NCBI GenBank assembly: GCA_964277385.1
Contig: OZ195520.1
Span: forward strand, 868,001 to 932,000
DNA: 64,000 bases
Origin: WRAU01 sp964277385
GTDB taxonomy: Bacteria > Pseudomonadota > Alphaproteobacteria > WRAU01 > Hepatincolaceae
Reading direction: 5' to 3'
The position numbers and the translations under genes were made by a program. The notes below the pieces were generated by a model. That model was given only the letters and a program-made list of their open reading frames with translations, had not been told where the DNA came from and did not search any database. Below, one piece after another: positions 63,761-64,000 of this stretch (the stretch's first letter is position 1; every line of letters begins with the position of its first letter).

Positions 63761-64000
63761 AAATAATTTTTTATTTAATAATTTATAGTAAAAAATACTT
63801 AATAAGCAATTTATACTCTAAGTGTATAATAAAAAAAAATTTTGTCAAGAAAATCTTATGGAAATTATCCCTATGATCGTTTAGGTTAATCGTTTTAAAG
63901 CACAATTATCTATATTTATGTTTTTATAAAAGTTTTTTTATTCTTTAAAAGAATAGAAACAGGAAATACAACATCTAATAACAGATTATCTTCATATTTT
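63761..64000. other. Window edge, non-coding
   Basis: AT-rich, without a clear coding frame. A consensus -35 TTGACA (minus strand, 63843-63848) followed by TACACT at 16 bases may drive the second prophage's head operon. Confidence 0.35.

Overview
The window is an AT-rich (roughly a quarter G+C by eye) stretch of a small-genome alphaproteobacterium, probably host-associated. The alphaproteobacterial signs are the tig-clpP-clpX-lon-hup order followed by tRNA-Val and tRNA-Asp, an NDUFS4-like complex I accessory protein, a single-chain YgfZ, and coiled-coil proteins of the DUF1640 type. The standard genetic code fits all genes. The order (Rickettsiales, Holosporales or a relative) cannot be settled from the sequence alone.

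Layout. (1) About 1-18,360 is the right part of a prophage with a contractile-type tail: sheath-like and tube-like proteins, tail chaperone, short tape measure, baseplate genes, a His-rich tail fibre and a holin-like protein. It is followed by a tandem array of seven paralogous small secreted proteins, each with its own near-identical promoter. Then come a repressor with an overlapping-palindrome operator, a run of small early genes, an SSB-like protein, an integrase, a primase-helicase, an iteron-bearing non-coding region and a truncated amidase. (2) 18,351-24,200 holds host genes (ygfZ; mgtE behind an M-box magnesium riboswitch) and a graveyard of mobile DNA: an IS-like repeat, a DNA methyltransferase relic and a dead copy of the phage repressor. 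It also has a second hup gene and a DnaA-box-bearing repeat next to tRNA-Asp. (3) 24,201-38,011 is the conserved core: hup, lon, clpX, clpP, tig, topB, cspA, corA, a HAD phosphatase, an ornithine-decarboxylase-like enzyme and aroQ. (4) 38,292-46,300 is an accessory island. It holds an AraC regulator divergent from a carboxymuconolactone decarboxylase/hydrolase/cupin fusion and a second hydrolase, then a topB relic, a Fic toxin with a VbhA-like antitoxin, IS-like repeats, a nonsense-interrupted gene, and a second copy of the DnaA-box repeat next to tRNA-Pro. (5) 46,386-50,814 holds tRNA-Pro, tRNA-Arg, the NDUFS4-like gene, a rhodanese, a Tsx-like outer-membrane protein and a YfcC-type transporter. 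(6) 51,360-64,000 is the morphogenesis module of a second, podovirus-like prophage, read on the minus strand from terminase through portal, scaffold position, capsid and tail tube to lysis genes. A methyltransferase sits inside it.

The most striking feature is the secreted-protein array at 8,274-11,291. Seven signal-peptide proteins with two conserved cysteines are arranged A-B-A-B-A-A-C. Each has the same sigma-70-type promoter (17-bp spacer, extended -10) and the same leader, and together they look like phage-carried, independently expressed secreted effectors or inhibitors. Other items of note are the paired DnaA-box/iteron repeats beside two tRNA genes, the M-box-controlled MgtE lacking its N domain, and a homologous holin-like protein shared by the two otherwise unrelated prophages.
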